Positions 1-12,570 of a DNA stretch of 64,000 nt are shown here, piece by piece. The translations under genes and the position numbers were made by a program. Origin of the DNA: Gigaspora rosea (lineage: Eukaryota; Glomeromycota; Glomeromycetes; Diversisporales; Gigasporaceae); contig QKWP01000038.1 in NCBI GenBank assembly GCA_003550325.1, positions 282,688 to 346,687 on the forward strand, in the 5' to 3' direction. The notes beneath the pieces were generated by a model. It was not told where the DNA came from. It did not search any database and saw nothing but the letters and a program-made list of their open reading frames with translations. Every line of letters starts with the position of its first letter. Positions within the stretch are counted from its first letter, which is position 1.

Positions 1-47
1 AAGTACTCCAATGGCCATCTGCTATTTAGCATTCCATTGACTATTCA

Positions 48-196
48 TAGTGCTCGGCAAAATCGAATAAAACTCGATTTTCGAGTTTTTGATTTCGGAT
101 AATCAAAATCTATTTTAGTACAGTATCAAAAATAGATTTTGATTGTCTGAAATCAAAACTTGAAAATCGAGTTTTATTCGATTTTGCCAAGCATTA
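48..196. mobile_element. Fold-back MITE, near-perfect palindrome
   Basis: The two halves are inverted copies of each other over about 70 bases. The outer ends read TAGTGCTCGGC on the left and GCCAAGCATTA on the right, meeting in the middle near base 121. The ends resemble hAT termini, but the flanking 8-mers (actattca and tcctttca) match at only five positions, so no target duplication is claimed. No coding capacity. Confidence 0.6.
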
Positions 197-214
197 TCCT
201 TTCAACGCTTGTTT

Positions 215-391
215 TCAAATGAAACCATTTGAGCATATCCTGCATTTTTTTGCTACTGCGTTCACATCAACCGGTGAACCAACTGCTGCTTTTCCATCAA
301 TAATCTCTAGATTTTTTGAATTTTCTATAAACATGACGATTGCAAATTTTTGTTCCTTAGTGGTTTGTTTAAATGATCTCTTTGGATGCAT
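215..391 (-). CDS. Small ORF, possible transposase N-terminal relic
   Basis: An uninterrupted 58-codon frame on the minus strand starts at ATG 391 and stops at TGA 215. It begins MHPKRSFKQTTKEQKFAIVM. The pattern K-R-S-F-x-x-x-T-x-E-Q-K-F-A-I-V-x-F-I-E is reminiscent of the helix-turn-helix start of pogo/Tigger (CENP-B-like) transposases, and pogo-type MITEs abound in this window. That likeness is inference from pattern only. A plus-strand frame over the same DNA is less protein-like. It may be a relic or a spurious frame. Confidence 0.35.
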   Translation of the reverse strand: MHPKRSFKQTTKEQKFAIVMFIENSKNLEIIDGKAAVGSPVDVNAVAKKCRICSNGFI

Positions 392-777
392 TATTGAATT
401 ATCGATAATTTAAACCGAATAAATAAAATGCTTTGAAAAATTTTTTATAAGGTAATATACAATATTGATAATATTGATCTAGTTATTGTACACAATAATA
501 TTTGTAATAACGATGTAAGATAATGTAATAATGACTACACTGATTTCAAAAATTTCCGATTACATCGCCAAATTAGGGATGGGCAAAATTTTTATGTATC
601 CTTAAATATTCTTACATATTCTTGCATATTTTACTTATTCTCAAATTTCGTTGTAATAAATAGTATTATCGTTATATTAAATAGAAAGCTTTCAAATTTA
701 TTATTTATTTTTTAATTTTCATAGAGAGTGATCCCGATCGTTGTAGGGCATCGAATAATATTGTTATTGAATGCTTT

Positions 778-867
778 GCGCCAATAACTAACGTATCTGG
801 TGTCGAATTTGGTCATGAGATCTTATGATCAAATTTGACGCCAGATACTTTTCGTTATTTGTAGGCG
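778..867. repeat. Imperfect 90-bp inverted repeat
   Basis: The arms GCGCCAATAACTAACGTATC and, inverted, GATACTTTTCGTTATTTGTA face each other around AGATCT, and the inner arms (GGTGTCGAATTTGGTCAT) also pair. It lies in otherwise featureless AT-rich DNA between 400 and 1230, where I see no gene. Probably a small fold-back element. Confidence 0.5.
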
Positions 868-1234
868 TAACACTAATATCGTGATTATGCAGATCACGAT
901 ATAATTACACCACCTATCAAATCCAGTTATTGTCTACTACGCATTCAATAATTTATATTATTAGTAGTTTTTAGTTTTAGCTATCCCAATATTATTAGCC
1001 TAGCTATAAAATTTAATCGGTTTGAATTCTTACAATCATACATAGTTTTGATTAATTATAATATGATATTGTGAACCAAGTTCACAATTGAAATCAAATA
1101 TTTAAGACCATACTATAGGAAAATAGAGAAGTGCCCATTAGTGACTACATAAAGGAGATGTTATGTACAAGAAATAAAAGTAACAAAAAGCAATACTTGT
1201 CTAAGAAGTTTAATATCATGTCCTGTGACCAGTG

Positions 1235-2366
1235 TAATGTTGTTAGCCGAAATTGTTTTATGCTTGTAGAAATATTTCGACATTTGATATTTAGGCTGCC
1301 GAAATGTCTAAATATTATCGAATTCCTAAATTATGCCGAAATGTCTAAATAATGTCGAAATGTCTAAATAATGCCGAAATGTCTAAATTAAAAAATAATA
1401 TGAAAATACATATAGTAATAGGTTTGCTATCCAAACAAGCTCTAGCGTTCATACTTTAACATCAATACCTCTAGTCTAGGACTAAAGTCTAGGACTAATT
1501 ATTTGAACCCAGACCAATCAACTCACGTATAAACTACTGACCTCTCGGTTTTAAAATTTTCTAAACCCCAAGGTCCTAAACTACATGAAAACACAAGCAT
1601 AAGAAAGATGTCTAACATACGCCCATATAGCTAAAGAGAATCGGGGCGTCATCCTGCAGCATCTGTTTCAGGTCTCTGCACTGCCATTGCAGCAACGGAA
1701 CTGTATATAAATATCACAAAGTAGGGATGCAAATCGATTCTAAAAACCAAAGTCAATGATCGAAACCTCAAAATCGTTTTAGAATTGTTAGAATTGATGA
1801 TCGAATTCTAAATCTTTATAGTTATTTCTTGTATTGAGCGCCTGATTAGATTCTATTTTTTATTATTTAATACTGTAAGTTATTAGGTTTTACAAATAAT
1901 ATGAAAAGCAATGTACAAAGTTTTTTGGTTGTTTTAAAGCTATACCAGAGCTTATTGCGCTTTGCAAAAATGTGTGATCTCTGCAGATCATGTTGTCATG
2001 AGAAATCAGCCGGTATTTCAATTCTTGAAGAATTTAATGATTTTGGTAAAACATAGACGTTTTTGATGAAAATGATGATCAATAGGGAATTAAAATTTTC
2101 TGCCATCATCACCATGTATATCACAGGGTCACACTTTTTGCAAAGCATTGTAATTAAATAGAATCTTGCATTAAGTCATATAGTATTATATTTAGTCAAC
2201 TATTTAGACATTTAGTCACATAGTATTTATTTAGTCAACTATTTAGACATTTAGACAAATTTAGACTTTTGACATTTCGAAAAAAAAATAATGACATGTC
2301 AAAATATATTTAGACACTAATTGCCTAAATAGTTGACTAAATTAAGTATTTCGACTAACAACATTA
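1235..2366. mobile_element. TIR element with subterminal 20-bp repeats
   Basis: The left end reads TAATGTTGTTAGCCGAAAT and the right end is its inverted copy (ATTTCGACTAACAACATTA) with one mismatch. Just inside the left end a unit of about 20 bases containing GAAATGTCTAAAT repeats four times (about 1300-1390). Just inside the right end the same words recur inverted (ATTTAGACATTT, about 2205-2335). Inverted ends plus repeated subterminal words are typical of non-autonomous hAT or MULE elements. No clear target duplication and no coding frame were found. Confidence 0.55.
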
Positions 2367-2369
2367 GAC

Positions 2370-2598
2370 CAGTGTTTAAAGTTGATGTTCTCAGTGTTCT
2401 TAGAGAACATTTAACAACTTTTATAAACATGAATTATTGAAAAATGTTCTCTATTTGAGAACATCTAATAAAATTTTTCAATATTAATAAGTTTTTAAAT
2501 TTCTAATACTGAGAACATTAAAAAATTTTTGAGAACATTAAAATTTTAAAAAATGTTTTTTTTGAGAGCATAAAATCAAATTTGAATTTTAAACACTG
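2370..2598. mobile_element. hAT-like MITE
   Basis: The ends are CAGTGTTTAAAGTT and the inverted AATTTTAAACACTG. CAGTGTT-type termini are common for hAT elements. The interior is A/T-rich with repeated GAGAACATT words. The flanking 8-mers do not match, so the assignment rests on the inverted ends only. Confidence 0.45.
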
Positions 2599-4110
2599 CC
2601 TGTAACTGCTATAGCAAGACTCCAAACTCTATTATTTGAACCTATTGTTTCTTTTTCTGCATACTATTTTAGAGGAGGACCCCTGAGTACTAATATATAG
2701 TTATATAACCTTTGTTAAATTTTATTATAAGTGTACACAAACCTTAAAATATAGTTAAAATGTACAATATGATTTTAAATAGAATTTTTAAATTTATAAT
2801 AAAGTGTACAAACTAACTTTAAAATCTAATAAATTTATGTATGACAAAGATATAAAAAATATAATATATAGAAAAAGTTTTAAATTTAAGCACGCCACAT
2901 TTCGCCTATAGATGACCATAATGAGGTATTTTATTTATAGTCACACCTTTACAATCACCAAAATAGGGTGCAACAAACTTGGTGATTATAGAGAGGGATG
3001 ACTATATTGGTTTTATAAAGGTCAACTTTATCTCTTTTCTGGAGGACTACTTTATATATTTGATATGCAAGCTAGAAGCATTAGTTGTACAAGATAACTG
3101 GCAGTAGGTGCTCTTGGTACAAGAAATTCTGGTAGAAGTTTTTTTTGTTGACGAAGATATTTCAGCTTGGCTAGGCGGTGAACTAAAAAATGAGTTTTTC
3201 AATACTCTCTTTAAAGTTTTTTTGGTTACAAGAACATATTCGACCATATATCTACTACCATATTCTCACTTGAAGCAATTTTTCTGAAATTTTTGACTGA
3301 AAGTGGAAAATTTGGCATACCCCTTTTAAAAGATTTGCATTATTGTTCCTATTCTAATCAGGAAGAAGGCATGCAAGTTAATAAACAGGAATGGACATGT
3401 AATAAGACGTGGCATAGTAGAGTAGGCAGATCTGCAAAACTAAATTCCAGAATGTTCTTTTGTTTTTTTTATATACATATAATACTTTGGCGAGGCATTT
3501 CCTTGTGCAGTATTATATAATTTTTATTATTAGTTCTAGATTTTTCTTTTATGTTTTGAGTTTTCTTTTGTTTTTTCTATACTACTTAGTGGCACTACGC
3601 TATCATGTACTGCAGCTTTTTGTCTTTTTCTTTTTCTTTCTATTGGTTTTATTCAATTTTATTGGGTTTTTCGTTTAGGGTTTGAAGCTTTCTCCTTTAT
3701 ATTTTTTCTCATTTACTTTGTGATTAGTAGATTACCACTACTCAGGAAGCTAAGAAAAAGAGGTTTAAAAAGTAGGCAATCATTATAATGCATTCTAATT
3801 CAAACTAAGTTTGGAACAGTAAGCAGATCGCATCTAGAAATTTGTCAGATCGAGTGAAATGTTGGATGGTGTTTGACTTAGAATTTAAATAATTACTTGT
3901 TTTTGGTTACAAATATGATACAATCATTTTAAATAAAAGTGCTGGCGAGGCTGCCTACGTTCAAAAAAATAAGTTTAGGAGATCAAAATATATATTTTCT
4001 AAAATTTTTATACAAATTAAATAACTTTTTATTATTTAATTCATGATTCGTGAGAGATGTACAGAATTACTATATATAGAAATGGGGATATTAAATAATA
4101 AAAACAATTA
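2599..4110. other. Gene-poor AT-rich stretch
   Basis: I see no supported gene here. The open frames at 3047-3247 (-), 3293-3520 (+) and 3460-3678 (+) are low-complexity (T/C-rich) and lack homology I recognise. Confidence 0.4.
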
Positions 4111-4366
4111 CCGTAAAGTCCTGAATATAAGCAACCTCTAAGCCACCCATTTTAGCCAAATTTTTTCAAAGGGTTGCTTAAATTCGGGACTTTAAAATAT
4201 TCAATTTTATTGGTCAATATACCTTATATATAAATGTCCAATAAAGTTTATAATAAATTTTATATATGTTTAGCAGGGGTTGCTTATTTTATTTTCTTAG
4301 TATTTTGATTTCAAAATGAGGGGGGTTGCTTATTTTCGAAGGTTGCTTATATTCAGGACTTTACGG
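4111..4366. mobile_element. TA-flanked pogo-like MITE, CCGTAAAGTCC family
   Basis: A 26-bp terminal inverted repeat begins CCGTAAAGTCCTGAATATAA on the left and ends TTATATTCAGGACTTTACGG on the right. It is flanked on both sides by TA (4109-4110 and 4367-4368), the target duplication of Tc1/mariner/pogo elements. Length is 256 bp and there is no coding capacity. Confidence 0.8.
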
Positions 4367-5039
4367 TAATATGTATGATTTGGAAACAGAATTAAAATTT
4401 CTCAATTCCTGTCGAGTTAACATCTTTTTTATTGCTAACAAAACTGTAGAGGCAAGTTATCTTTTTCTAATTTGTCCGAAGCGAAGTGAAGGACACTATA
4501 TTACTACGTAAAGTGAAAAAATGTTTGTTTGTTTGTCCGGCCGCATCACGTGAAATCCCACCAATCAGCAGGTGACTGTCATATTGTAGATCAATCACAT
4601 CATTTGTAGATCAATTATACATTCGATTTAAAAGTACTTTTTTACTTTGAAGCATGAGTAGCGCTTTGTAAACTTGACCAGTATGTCAGTTGAATCCCAG
4701 TGAATCTCTCAGCCTTGTAAGACGATTTACCTTGCAAAGTATATATGTAACTAAATAATTTAAGAAATTCAGAACTACAATTCCTAGACTTTTGAGCAAG
4801 AAAAACTAAAAAAAGTAAAAGAAATGATCTAGTAAAGGTAACGTGGGTTAGTTAATTTTTAAGGGAATATGTTTTCCGTGCACCTGCATGGTTGTGCACC
4901 CACGGCAACCTACCACCCCCAGATGGATAAATAAATCAAATCAGGTATGTCAACGCATTTTTAACCGGTATACTGTATTTTTTTTTCAATTCTAATATTT
5001 TTTTTTTTCGTGAGAACTGTACAGAAAGATTCCTTGTCT

Positions 5040-5700
5040 CACTGGGTGCCTGGAATGGAGATTCAGAAACCAGATTGGTACAGAAGATAACTTTTTTGTT
5101 TGTTCTCTTTGTCCTTCAGGTCTTTTTTTTTGTTTTACTAAAATTTTCTTCTTGTAGGTTCGTGTTTCGTTGGAGTATTGGAATGGCGCTGGGAATAAAG
5201 ATTCGGGAACCGGAACTGGTACAAAAAATAAGTACCGGTTCTTTTTTGTTTTTTCTCTTTGTCCTTTGTGTTTTTTTTTGTTTTACTAAAATTTTCTTCT
5301 TGTAGGTTCATGTTTCACTGGAGTATTGGAATGGTGCCGGGAATGAAGATTCGGGAACAGAACTGGTACAAAAAGATAAGTACCAGTTCTTTTTGTTTGT
5401 TCTCTTTGTCCTTCAGGTCTTTTTTTTTGTTTTACTAAATTTTTCTTTTTGTAGGTTCGTGTTTTGCTAGAGTATTGGAATGGTGCCGGGAATGAAGATT
5501 CGGAAACCGGAACTGGTACAAAAAGATAAGTACTAATTCTTTTTTGTTTGTTCTTTTTGTCATTCGGGAGGTTTTTTTTGTTTTACTAAAATTTTTTTCT
5601 TGTAGATTCGTGTTTTGCTAGAGTATTGGAATGGCACCGGGAATGAAGATTTGGGAACTGGAACTGGTCGTCATGCTTTTTTGGGTACTGGAATAGCACA
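5040..5700 (+). repeat. About 150-bp minisatellite, five degenerate copies
   Basis: A marker word (GATTCGGGAAC and variants) recurs at 5060, 5210, 5348, 5497 and 5648, giving a period of 138-151 bp. Each unit holds a G-rich block (TGGAGTATTGGAATGG), then GGAACTGGTACAAAAA, then a T-rich run, then TTTTACTAAAATTTTCTTCT closing with TGTAG before the next unit. The closing segment looks like a branch point, polypyrimidine tract and splice acceptor. DNA around 4860-4910 (GTGCACCTGCATGGTTGTGC) matches the inner ends of the element at 58798-59902, so the array may be the inside of a related transposon. Confidence 0.65.
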
Positions 5701-6620
5701 TGAGATTCGGAAAATTTAAGTCAGTAGATATATAGTAATTAGGAAAATTAGTTTAGATTTATTTGGTTTTTTTTTGATCGCGGGATCGTTATTGGCTTTT
5801 TTTTTCTTTTGATCGCGGAATCGTTATAGGCTTTTTTTTTTTTTTGATCGTGGGATGTTATAGGCTTTATTTTTTTATATGTTATAGGCTTTTTTAATAA
5901 ATAAAGTTATTTAAATAAAAAATATCTTTAATTTATTAGTGATTAATCATATCGGTATTACAATTTGGTAATTTGATTGGTTGGCAGGTCGGCGGGTCGA
6001 TTGGTTGACAGTTGGGACCGATTGTCCATCATCTTGATCACGTGAACGTTTTTGATTAGTAGATTACAGGGGTGCACGAAAAACTTAAACCCAATTTTTA
6101 ATATCTTTTTCTTATACATTTATAAAAAAAAACCTTTAAAGGCTTGAAAAACTTATCTTTCTTTTGTTTTTATACAACAGGATAAATGCGAAAGACAATT
6201 AAAAAGTCTTTTAGAACAACCGTTGTATGATTAGAGATTATGTAAGATATCCGGGTTTAAGATTATATACACTAAAGTCTTTATAGATAGTGATATTAGA
6301 AGTTAGTTCAATGAACAGAACAATGTTATGCTTACTCATTTAGTGGGAAAATATATTGAAGTATAATTCATTATGGCTTCGATTTTAGCATTATTTTCTG
6401 TATTTTTTTTCTTTTAAAATTTGTAATTTGAACTTGGGATAGTTCCCTGTTGCACCAATTGCGAAATAAATCATCTGTAACACATGTTACATAAGTAATA
6501 ATTAAGAAATTTTTTCACCATTTGATCTAATGAACCGGCTCTGTGGGTGCCATAGAGAAAAATGAGGACAGTAGCAGGCTTTTTTTTTTGGTTATATTAT
6601 TGGGATTCATAAGCTTTGCT
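5701..6620. other. T-rich intergenic DNA
   Basis: There are three spaced copies of a TTTTTGATCGCGG-type word at 5770-5870. A short coding-like stretch after an AG at 6180 (QDKCERQLKSLLEQ) is too small to support as a gene. Confidence 0.3.
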
Positions 6621-6624
6621 TATA

Positions 6625-7030
6625 CACCATTGATAATCTACTAATTCCAAAAAAATTTGACCAGTTTCTTTATTAATTAAAACTTCGGAAAAATAATCAT
6701 TACTTTTTTAGAAAAATCCAAATCTTCATTTTTTCTTTCGTTTTTTTCCACAAACTTGGCTATTGAGTTAGATATTTCTAACCTTTCTTGATAAGTAAAT
6801 TGTGATCTTTTAATTATTTCAACTTTATCCTTATTTTTTTCATTATAAATTCAATTATGTAACTTATAATAATCAAAATTAACTTCTTCTAAAACATTAT
6901 TATATCTTTGCTAATTTGTTCAGGTGTTTTGTCTTGAAAGCAAACCATGCCTTTATAAGGAACTTTTAGATGCTTATGCATTTTGGTTAAGTTTTCTTTG
7001 TATTTATATAAAACTTATAGAACTATCGAT
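6625..7030 (-). pseudogene. Unidentified broken coding fragment
   Basis: On the minus strand, open segments read MHKHLKVPYKGMVCFQDKTP, then YNNVLEEVNFDYYKLHN, then YQERLEISNSIAKFVEKNER, and finally NKETGQIFLELVDYQWCISK. They are separated by stops and at least one frameshift. The amino-acid composition looks like real protein rather than random AT-rich translation. I do not recognise the family. The fragment lies just beyond the 3' end of the Helitron helicase relic, so it may be captured host DNA or a separate gene relic. Confidence 0.35.
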
Positions 7031-7207
7031 TTTTTATATCTGATGATTTATTCTTCGTACCACAATTAGACTTCGAGCTGGTTTGCAAATAACAAAATTT
7101 TTGCACAATCCTTTATCGCTACAAACTAATTTGTGTGCAATTTCTTTTTTTCTGCATTTACAAAAAAAAAACAAAATAAAAATGCTACGCTGATCGTGAC
7201 ATTGAAA

Positions 7208-10200
7208 TTAACCGCTTTTCTTCAACCTTTCTTTCTTGCAACCTTCTACAGTTTTTAATTCATTGAAGTCTTTTAAAACTAAATAGTCAGAAAAGAAGAT
7301 CTCTGAGTGCACGAACGTGTGATACCGCTACGAACGAAAGACCAGCAGCGAATTCCTTATTTCCTAGATCTATTATAGCTTTTAGTAAAGTAAGCCCTTG
7401 ACTTTTATGAACTGTAATTGCCCATGCAAGACAAATGGGTATTTGCAATCGTGAGCAAGATCTTCCAGTATTACTTTCCCAGGTATGTTGTATTGGTACA
7501 ATTGAGACTACTTTAGTACCATCTAACGCAGTAAGGGTAGGGCCTTTATAATTATCAAATGCAACAAAAACTGCTGTTGGAAGACAAGGTGGTCAATTTT
7601 TTCGAAAAGAATGTGTTTTACTGTTCCCATTGCTCCATTAACTAATCCACCTTCCATCCACAAATTCGCCATTAACATAACATGAGCACCACTTGCCAAT
7701 AGCAGTTGTGCTTTAAGACCTTTTGCCATATCCGAGTCAGCAGTTTTTGCTTCTCTACCACCAGTAGCATGGACTGCAAGAATTCTAGCTACAGGACAAT
7801 TTAAGGCCTTTAGCTTATTTTCATTAACTATATCGACATCAGACCACTTTGGCAAAATAACTATGGCTTCCAAAAAATAATCACGATCTGTATTTGGCAG
7901 TTTTTCTTCAGGTCTTGTAGTGAGCATTTTCCAGTCTTCTAAAGTGGATTCCCCTTCACGTAACCGTAAAAGTATGTCTCTAAAGTTTTGTTGTTCTTCT
8001 GTATTCCCAAATTGGCGTTGAATTACATCAAGCTTATACACCTCTTAAAACTGTTTGTATGCTGCAAAACCATCATTGGACAATGAATCGCGCAAACCAG
8101 TAGCATACATAGGAAGATTGAGCACTGGTGGAAGTTGACCGAAATCACCAAACAAAATAACTGATCTGCTACCAAAAGGTTCGTTGTTTTGTCCAGGAAA
8201 AGCTTGACGCAATCGTAAATTGATTAATGCAAGCATTCTACGCCCAACCATACTTTTTTCATCTATAATAATGTATTTAATATTTTCTAATCTTTATTGT
8301 AAATATTTTAGCCGCTCACCATTTATGTCAAGATTATTAGTGCTAGTTATTATTGGTAAGGAGAGTGCTGAATGAATTGTATTCCTCCAATATTAATGGC
8401 TGCAACTCCTGTTGGTGCAAGAACGAGTATAGGTGCCTTAGATCCACTTGCCATTTTATGAAGCATTTTCTAGATAAATTTGATTAGAAGAGATTTTCCT
8501 GTACCTGCTGTTCCCATCACAATAATTATTAGTGGCTCAACATAAAGACCTCTAAGTACATTATAATAATGGGACTCTATTCTCTCAAAAATCATTTGCT
8601 GTTTTTCATTCAAGATCACATTATCCATATTCTCTTCAACATTATTTCCTTCATCCAACCCATTTCTAGAAATTTGGTGCACAAAGGAGTTAAAATCAGT
8701 GAGATCATTGATATCATAGTATTGTTTAGCATCATTAAGCCAATCATGATTTCAATCAATGGAGCGAAACCCCAGTTCAGAAGAATTATTAATAACTGTT
8801 TTTGGACCCATTTTTGCAAGAAGCATCCAATCAGGCCGAAATTCATCCCATTGATCATCTTCAAGTTCTTTATTATCTTCACTATCATCTTCACTAACTT
8901 CATCATCTTCATTATCTATTGGGGTCCAAGTAGATCAATTGGGTCTGCCTCTATTTCTTCAGTATAGCAGCTATAAAGGATTGACCATGAGATATTACTG
9001 TTTTCAATCAACTGCTGGAGATCTCTATGTCGAACATGAAGAAGAACTTTCATGCGACAAAACTCCTCCCAGTTAGGTCCTCCACGCAAAGGTGCTGGAC
9101 ATGGCCAGATCTGTATAATATTTTCTTTTTTGCATTTATTCCAACGGCCATTAACAAATTTATGTGTTAGATTTAGTTTAAATAATGAAAATTTCTCAAA
9201 TTCTATAGGTCTATTCCAATAATTTTTCAAGGGTGAACATACTGTTTGTCCTGCATTATTAACTGTAGAAGGCTCACCATCCTCTTGGTTATTACCTGTA
9301 CTATGAAGCCACCGTAGTGCTTCTTTACTTAGGTTTAAAGAAATAAATGAGCGGCTAGAATGGTAAAGAGGAATGCCCAAAAGAAGATGGCAAGTCTCCT
9401 GTGCAGAGATATCCCGCTCTGCAACACTATGAAGAAGGAGTTTCTGTATTGAGGTTAATGATGAGTCAACTGGTCTACTATCACAGAGAATTTGACTAAA
9501 TATTTCTATAAAAGCAATTGACCGAGGCTCTGATTTGCTTGCATATTTAGAAATATACTACAAAGCCGCATGAATGCCAAGAACTGGCTTTAGATCAACA
9601 TTTGCTCACTATCCTTGCAGTTGAAGTCTACTATGTGCGTTTATTAATGGTCATTTCTTGCTGTTACAAGTTCTGGCTGCCCATGACCATTATCACATAT
9701 AAAGGTATAATCTACATTTTCCTTTGGATATCTGAATCTGCAGTTTCGTTGGCCCGCTTTATTAATGTGCAGGCAATAAGAAGAACTACAACATGTATGT
9801 CATTGTAATTTATTGATTAGATCAACATAGTCCTGAAGATCATCATTTAGCCCATCATGATGCTTTTGGCAAGGGTGGTGGTTAGGAATAGGTGAATTAA
9901 GCCCTGGATTTATTGTAGTTACTAAGTTTTTAAGATATTGTACCACATTATTCCTTAAATTTTCATCTTTATTCATTTTCTTCCATTCAATAAAAGGTGC
10001 ATTTTTTATTTTCCTATACCATGTATATGAACACTACTACGATGTTGCTATTCGAATCTATACCACCAGTCTTCTAAATTCCATTGGCGTTTTAGCACAT
10101 CTTAAAAAAATGTCTCAAATCGCTTGTTAAAAAACCAAGCTGCTATATGTGGATTTTCAATAAGGTCCTTATACCGAAAGTTTGAAGCTTTATTCTCTTC

Positions 10201-11838
10201 TAAGTTTCTGGCTGATGCCATTAAACTATGCAACTCTGGCCAGTGCAAATCAGCTGAACTAAATGTAAAGAATATCATTCATTAAGAGCCCAGTTGTTTA
10301 ATCATATCTGTTAGTTCATAGTGTCTTGTATTCCAAAATTGCCGAGTTCCCCGTAAACCTACACCAAACCGCATTATCTGATCTGCTATATGTTGATCAC
10401 CAGCTGCAATTCTTTCTTGAATATCTGTGACAGTAAGCTCAGAGTCAGTTAAATTTTGCCTAACATATACCCTTCCTTCCTGTAGTGCTCGCCACCGCAT
10501 CTGAGAATTTAGTGCAAAGTATCTCCATCGAGTGTGCTGTGCAAATCTTCCATCTTTGTATTAAAGCAAGTGTTTGAAGTATTCTGCTGGTTTAACATCT
10601 CTGACACGTTCTGCACAAAGGTCTGCACAACCTGTCAGATATAGAGTCAGAAATGCACATGCAATATAACCTGGGGCTTGGAATTCATTAATAGGGCTAC
10701 TATCAATCCGTAACCATAATAAAGGTGGATTCTCATTTTCTATCCGGTTAAGGGCATTATTAATGGCAATATCTTTATTATGTAAGGAAGGAAGTATAGG
10801 AACAAAAGTTCTTGCAACTATATTATCTTCATTTTCATTATCATTTAAGTTACCACTAATTTGATTATTTTGAATTTGTTAAAGCTGGTCAATAATAGAA
10901 ACATTATCAGACAAGGATTGAAGAACATCCTCATCAATTAAAATGTCATGATAGTAATGGTTGTTAGTTTTTAGCCAGAACAAAGCATGTGCAACCTTGG
11001 TGCGATGAACAGTAAAATCTCTGAATAATATAAGGTCACTTGCAGATTGCCAGTGTACAATTAGTACATCTAATTATGATGGGTGGCGAGGAAGTTGATT
11101 AATGAACCCTTGCACATCCTGAGGAAAATTTATAATATTTCCTCTATATCCATGTTGACCACCACGAAGTCTGTATACTGACATTATAGCAAAAACTTTC
11201 GTGATTAACATTTCTTCTATTTCTGTCAAACCTTGGAGCTCATCAGGAACTTCACCCGGGCCATATTATTTTCATCAAAAAATCTGTTTGGTGATACCTT
11301 TTCAGTATAACAGCAACGGCACTTTCCCATGACAAGAACCAGAGATGGAAAACACTTATTACAAATAGGACAAAGAACGTGCTGAAGCTTATCCATTTTA
11401 TTGCAAAATTTTTTCAAAAGTTTGCAATCATTCGCATTAAGGTAAGCTGCAGAAGATTGTTCTAATATTTGCTCCATATTATGAATTTGGTTTGGTTCCT
11501 GATGTATAATTTCTCTTATTTGACTAATTCTTTTGCGTTGATACCTTAAACATTTTTCGCGTTCTTCTACAGTTTCTATTTCTAACCTTTTTTGCCTATG
11601 CTCCATTCCCGCCTAAACCTCACTTCACATTCTTCAGGTGTTACTAATTCCGATCTTTTTTGTCTAAGTTCACTTTCCTGACTAAGACATTTTTCACGCT
11701 GCTCCGATATTTCTTTTGCCCTTCTTTGGTGTTTTTGATCACGTTCTCTGGCGAGGCGTGTGTTTCGCTACTAATTGTTTCATTTTCTTTGCCCTTGCAT
11801 TTTCTAAACGCATTTTTAATAACTGATTCACTATTCAT
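7208..11838 (-). pseudogene. Helitron Rep/Pif1-type helicase, decayed
   Basis: Minus-strand coding pieces appear in the order expected of a Helitron RepHel protein. First comes a charged start (11838-11644), then a cysteine-rich block with CPICNKCFPSLVLVMGKCRC (about 11330) followed by SVYRLRGGQHGYRGNIINF. Next is a Helitron-like N-terminal piece ending RQFWNTRHYELTDMIKQLG (10282-10500), then NDDLQDYVDLINKLQ and CRFRYPKE (about 9720-9860). The helicase follows with Walker A GTAGTGKS (about 8490-8513), Walker B GDFGQLPPV (about 8130-8160), then MLMANLWMEGGLVNGAMGTV, and finally WAITVHKSQGLTLL and GLSFVAVSHVRALRD near 7300-7420. The last frame stops at TAA 7208. Lesions include an in-frame TAA at 11074-11076, a stop after KLQ near 9806, missing linkers, and frameshifts near 8043 and 7575. 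I could not place the HUH nickase motif or the Helitron ends. The protein would have unwound DNA for rolling-circle transposition. Confidence 0.85.
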
Positions 11839-11995
11839 ACTTTTTTTTTTTAACTATAAACAAGGTTTTTAAAGCTAAGTATTTTTACGTGATTAAGATA
11901 TTTAAATTTATGACATCGCTTAGCAAAAGAAATAACTATCGGATAGTATATATAGGGTAAAAAGGTAATAGGTGTGTGCAATCTACATTGCTTGT

Positions 11996-12157
11996 AGTCA
12001 TTAAAACCTCTTAATTTCACCCCCCTTGGGACTATAGCAAAAAAAAAGTAAACATGTACTTAAGGAGAGAGTACATTATAGATAGCAAAATATGTAGTTT
12101 TCTTATAAGTTAGGGCTGAGAGAATTTACTTAGAATGTGCACTTAGGGAGGTCTTAC
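11996..12157. mobile_element. Probable TA-flanked pogo-like MITE
   Basis: The right end reads GCACTTAGGGAGGTCTTACTG followed by TA, so inverted it starts CAGTAAGACCTCCC, a pogo/Tigger-like terminus. The left end is an imperfect partner, GTCATTAAAACCTC preceded by TA at 11994-11995. The inverted repeat is degenerate. Confidence 0.4.
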
Positions 12158-12392
12158 TGTACTAACAAATCATAATTGATTTTAATTAGATTAGCGACAA
12201 TTAATCTTCAGCATTATTTGCTCACATTTGCCAATTCGAAATGTTAATTCTATATTGGTGAATATCTGCACATTCTCTTAATGGTTTGTTTGTTACTTTA
12301 TTAGAATATGGCTTGTGCAAAACCTGAATTTTTGTACTATTATTGTGTTGTTATATATTAATTATCTGCATTACTTAACAGTTAATTATACA

Positions 12393-12570
12393 TAGGATAC
12401 GGGTCGGGTCGGGTCAAACCCGAAATCTCGCGGGTCGGGTCGGGTTCAGATCCAGGTTGGGTTCAAATTATAGACCCGTTATAGATCGGGACAGGTTCGG
12501 ATCGGGTCTATTTAAAGTATCAGGTCAGGTTCGGGTTCTGTTTATTGACCCGTAAGACCTGATTATACCC
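12393..12570. repeat. CGGGT-rich self-complementary block 1
   Basis: A GC-rich island in AT-rich DNA, built of repeated CGGGT and its complement ACCCG in both orientations. It starts ATAGGATACGGGTCGGGT. Two related blocks occur at 24013-24203 and 25888-26072, and all three share an outer end of the form TAGGGTNCGGGNCGGG in one orientation. Probably a short MITE family with degenerate ends. No coding role. Confidence 0.6.

Noticed and set aside
8569-8967. 132-residue plus-strand frame and 98-residue minus frame over the helicase
   Set aside because: Both are out of frame with the helicase motifs; the Walker A frame identifies the real coding phase.
11660-11872. 70-residue plus-strand hydrophobic frame
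   Set aside because: Antisense to the charged N-terminal part of the Helitron protein.
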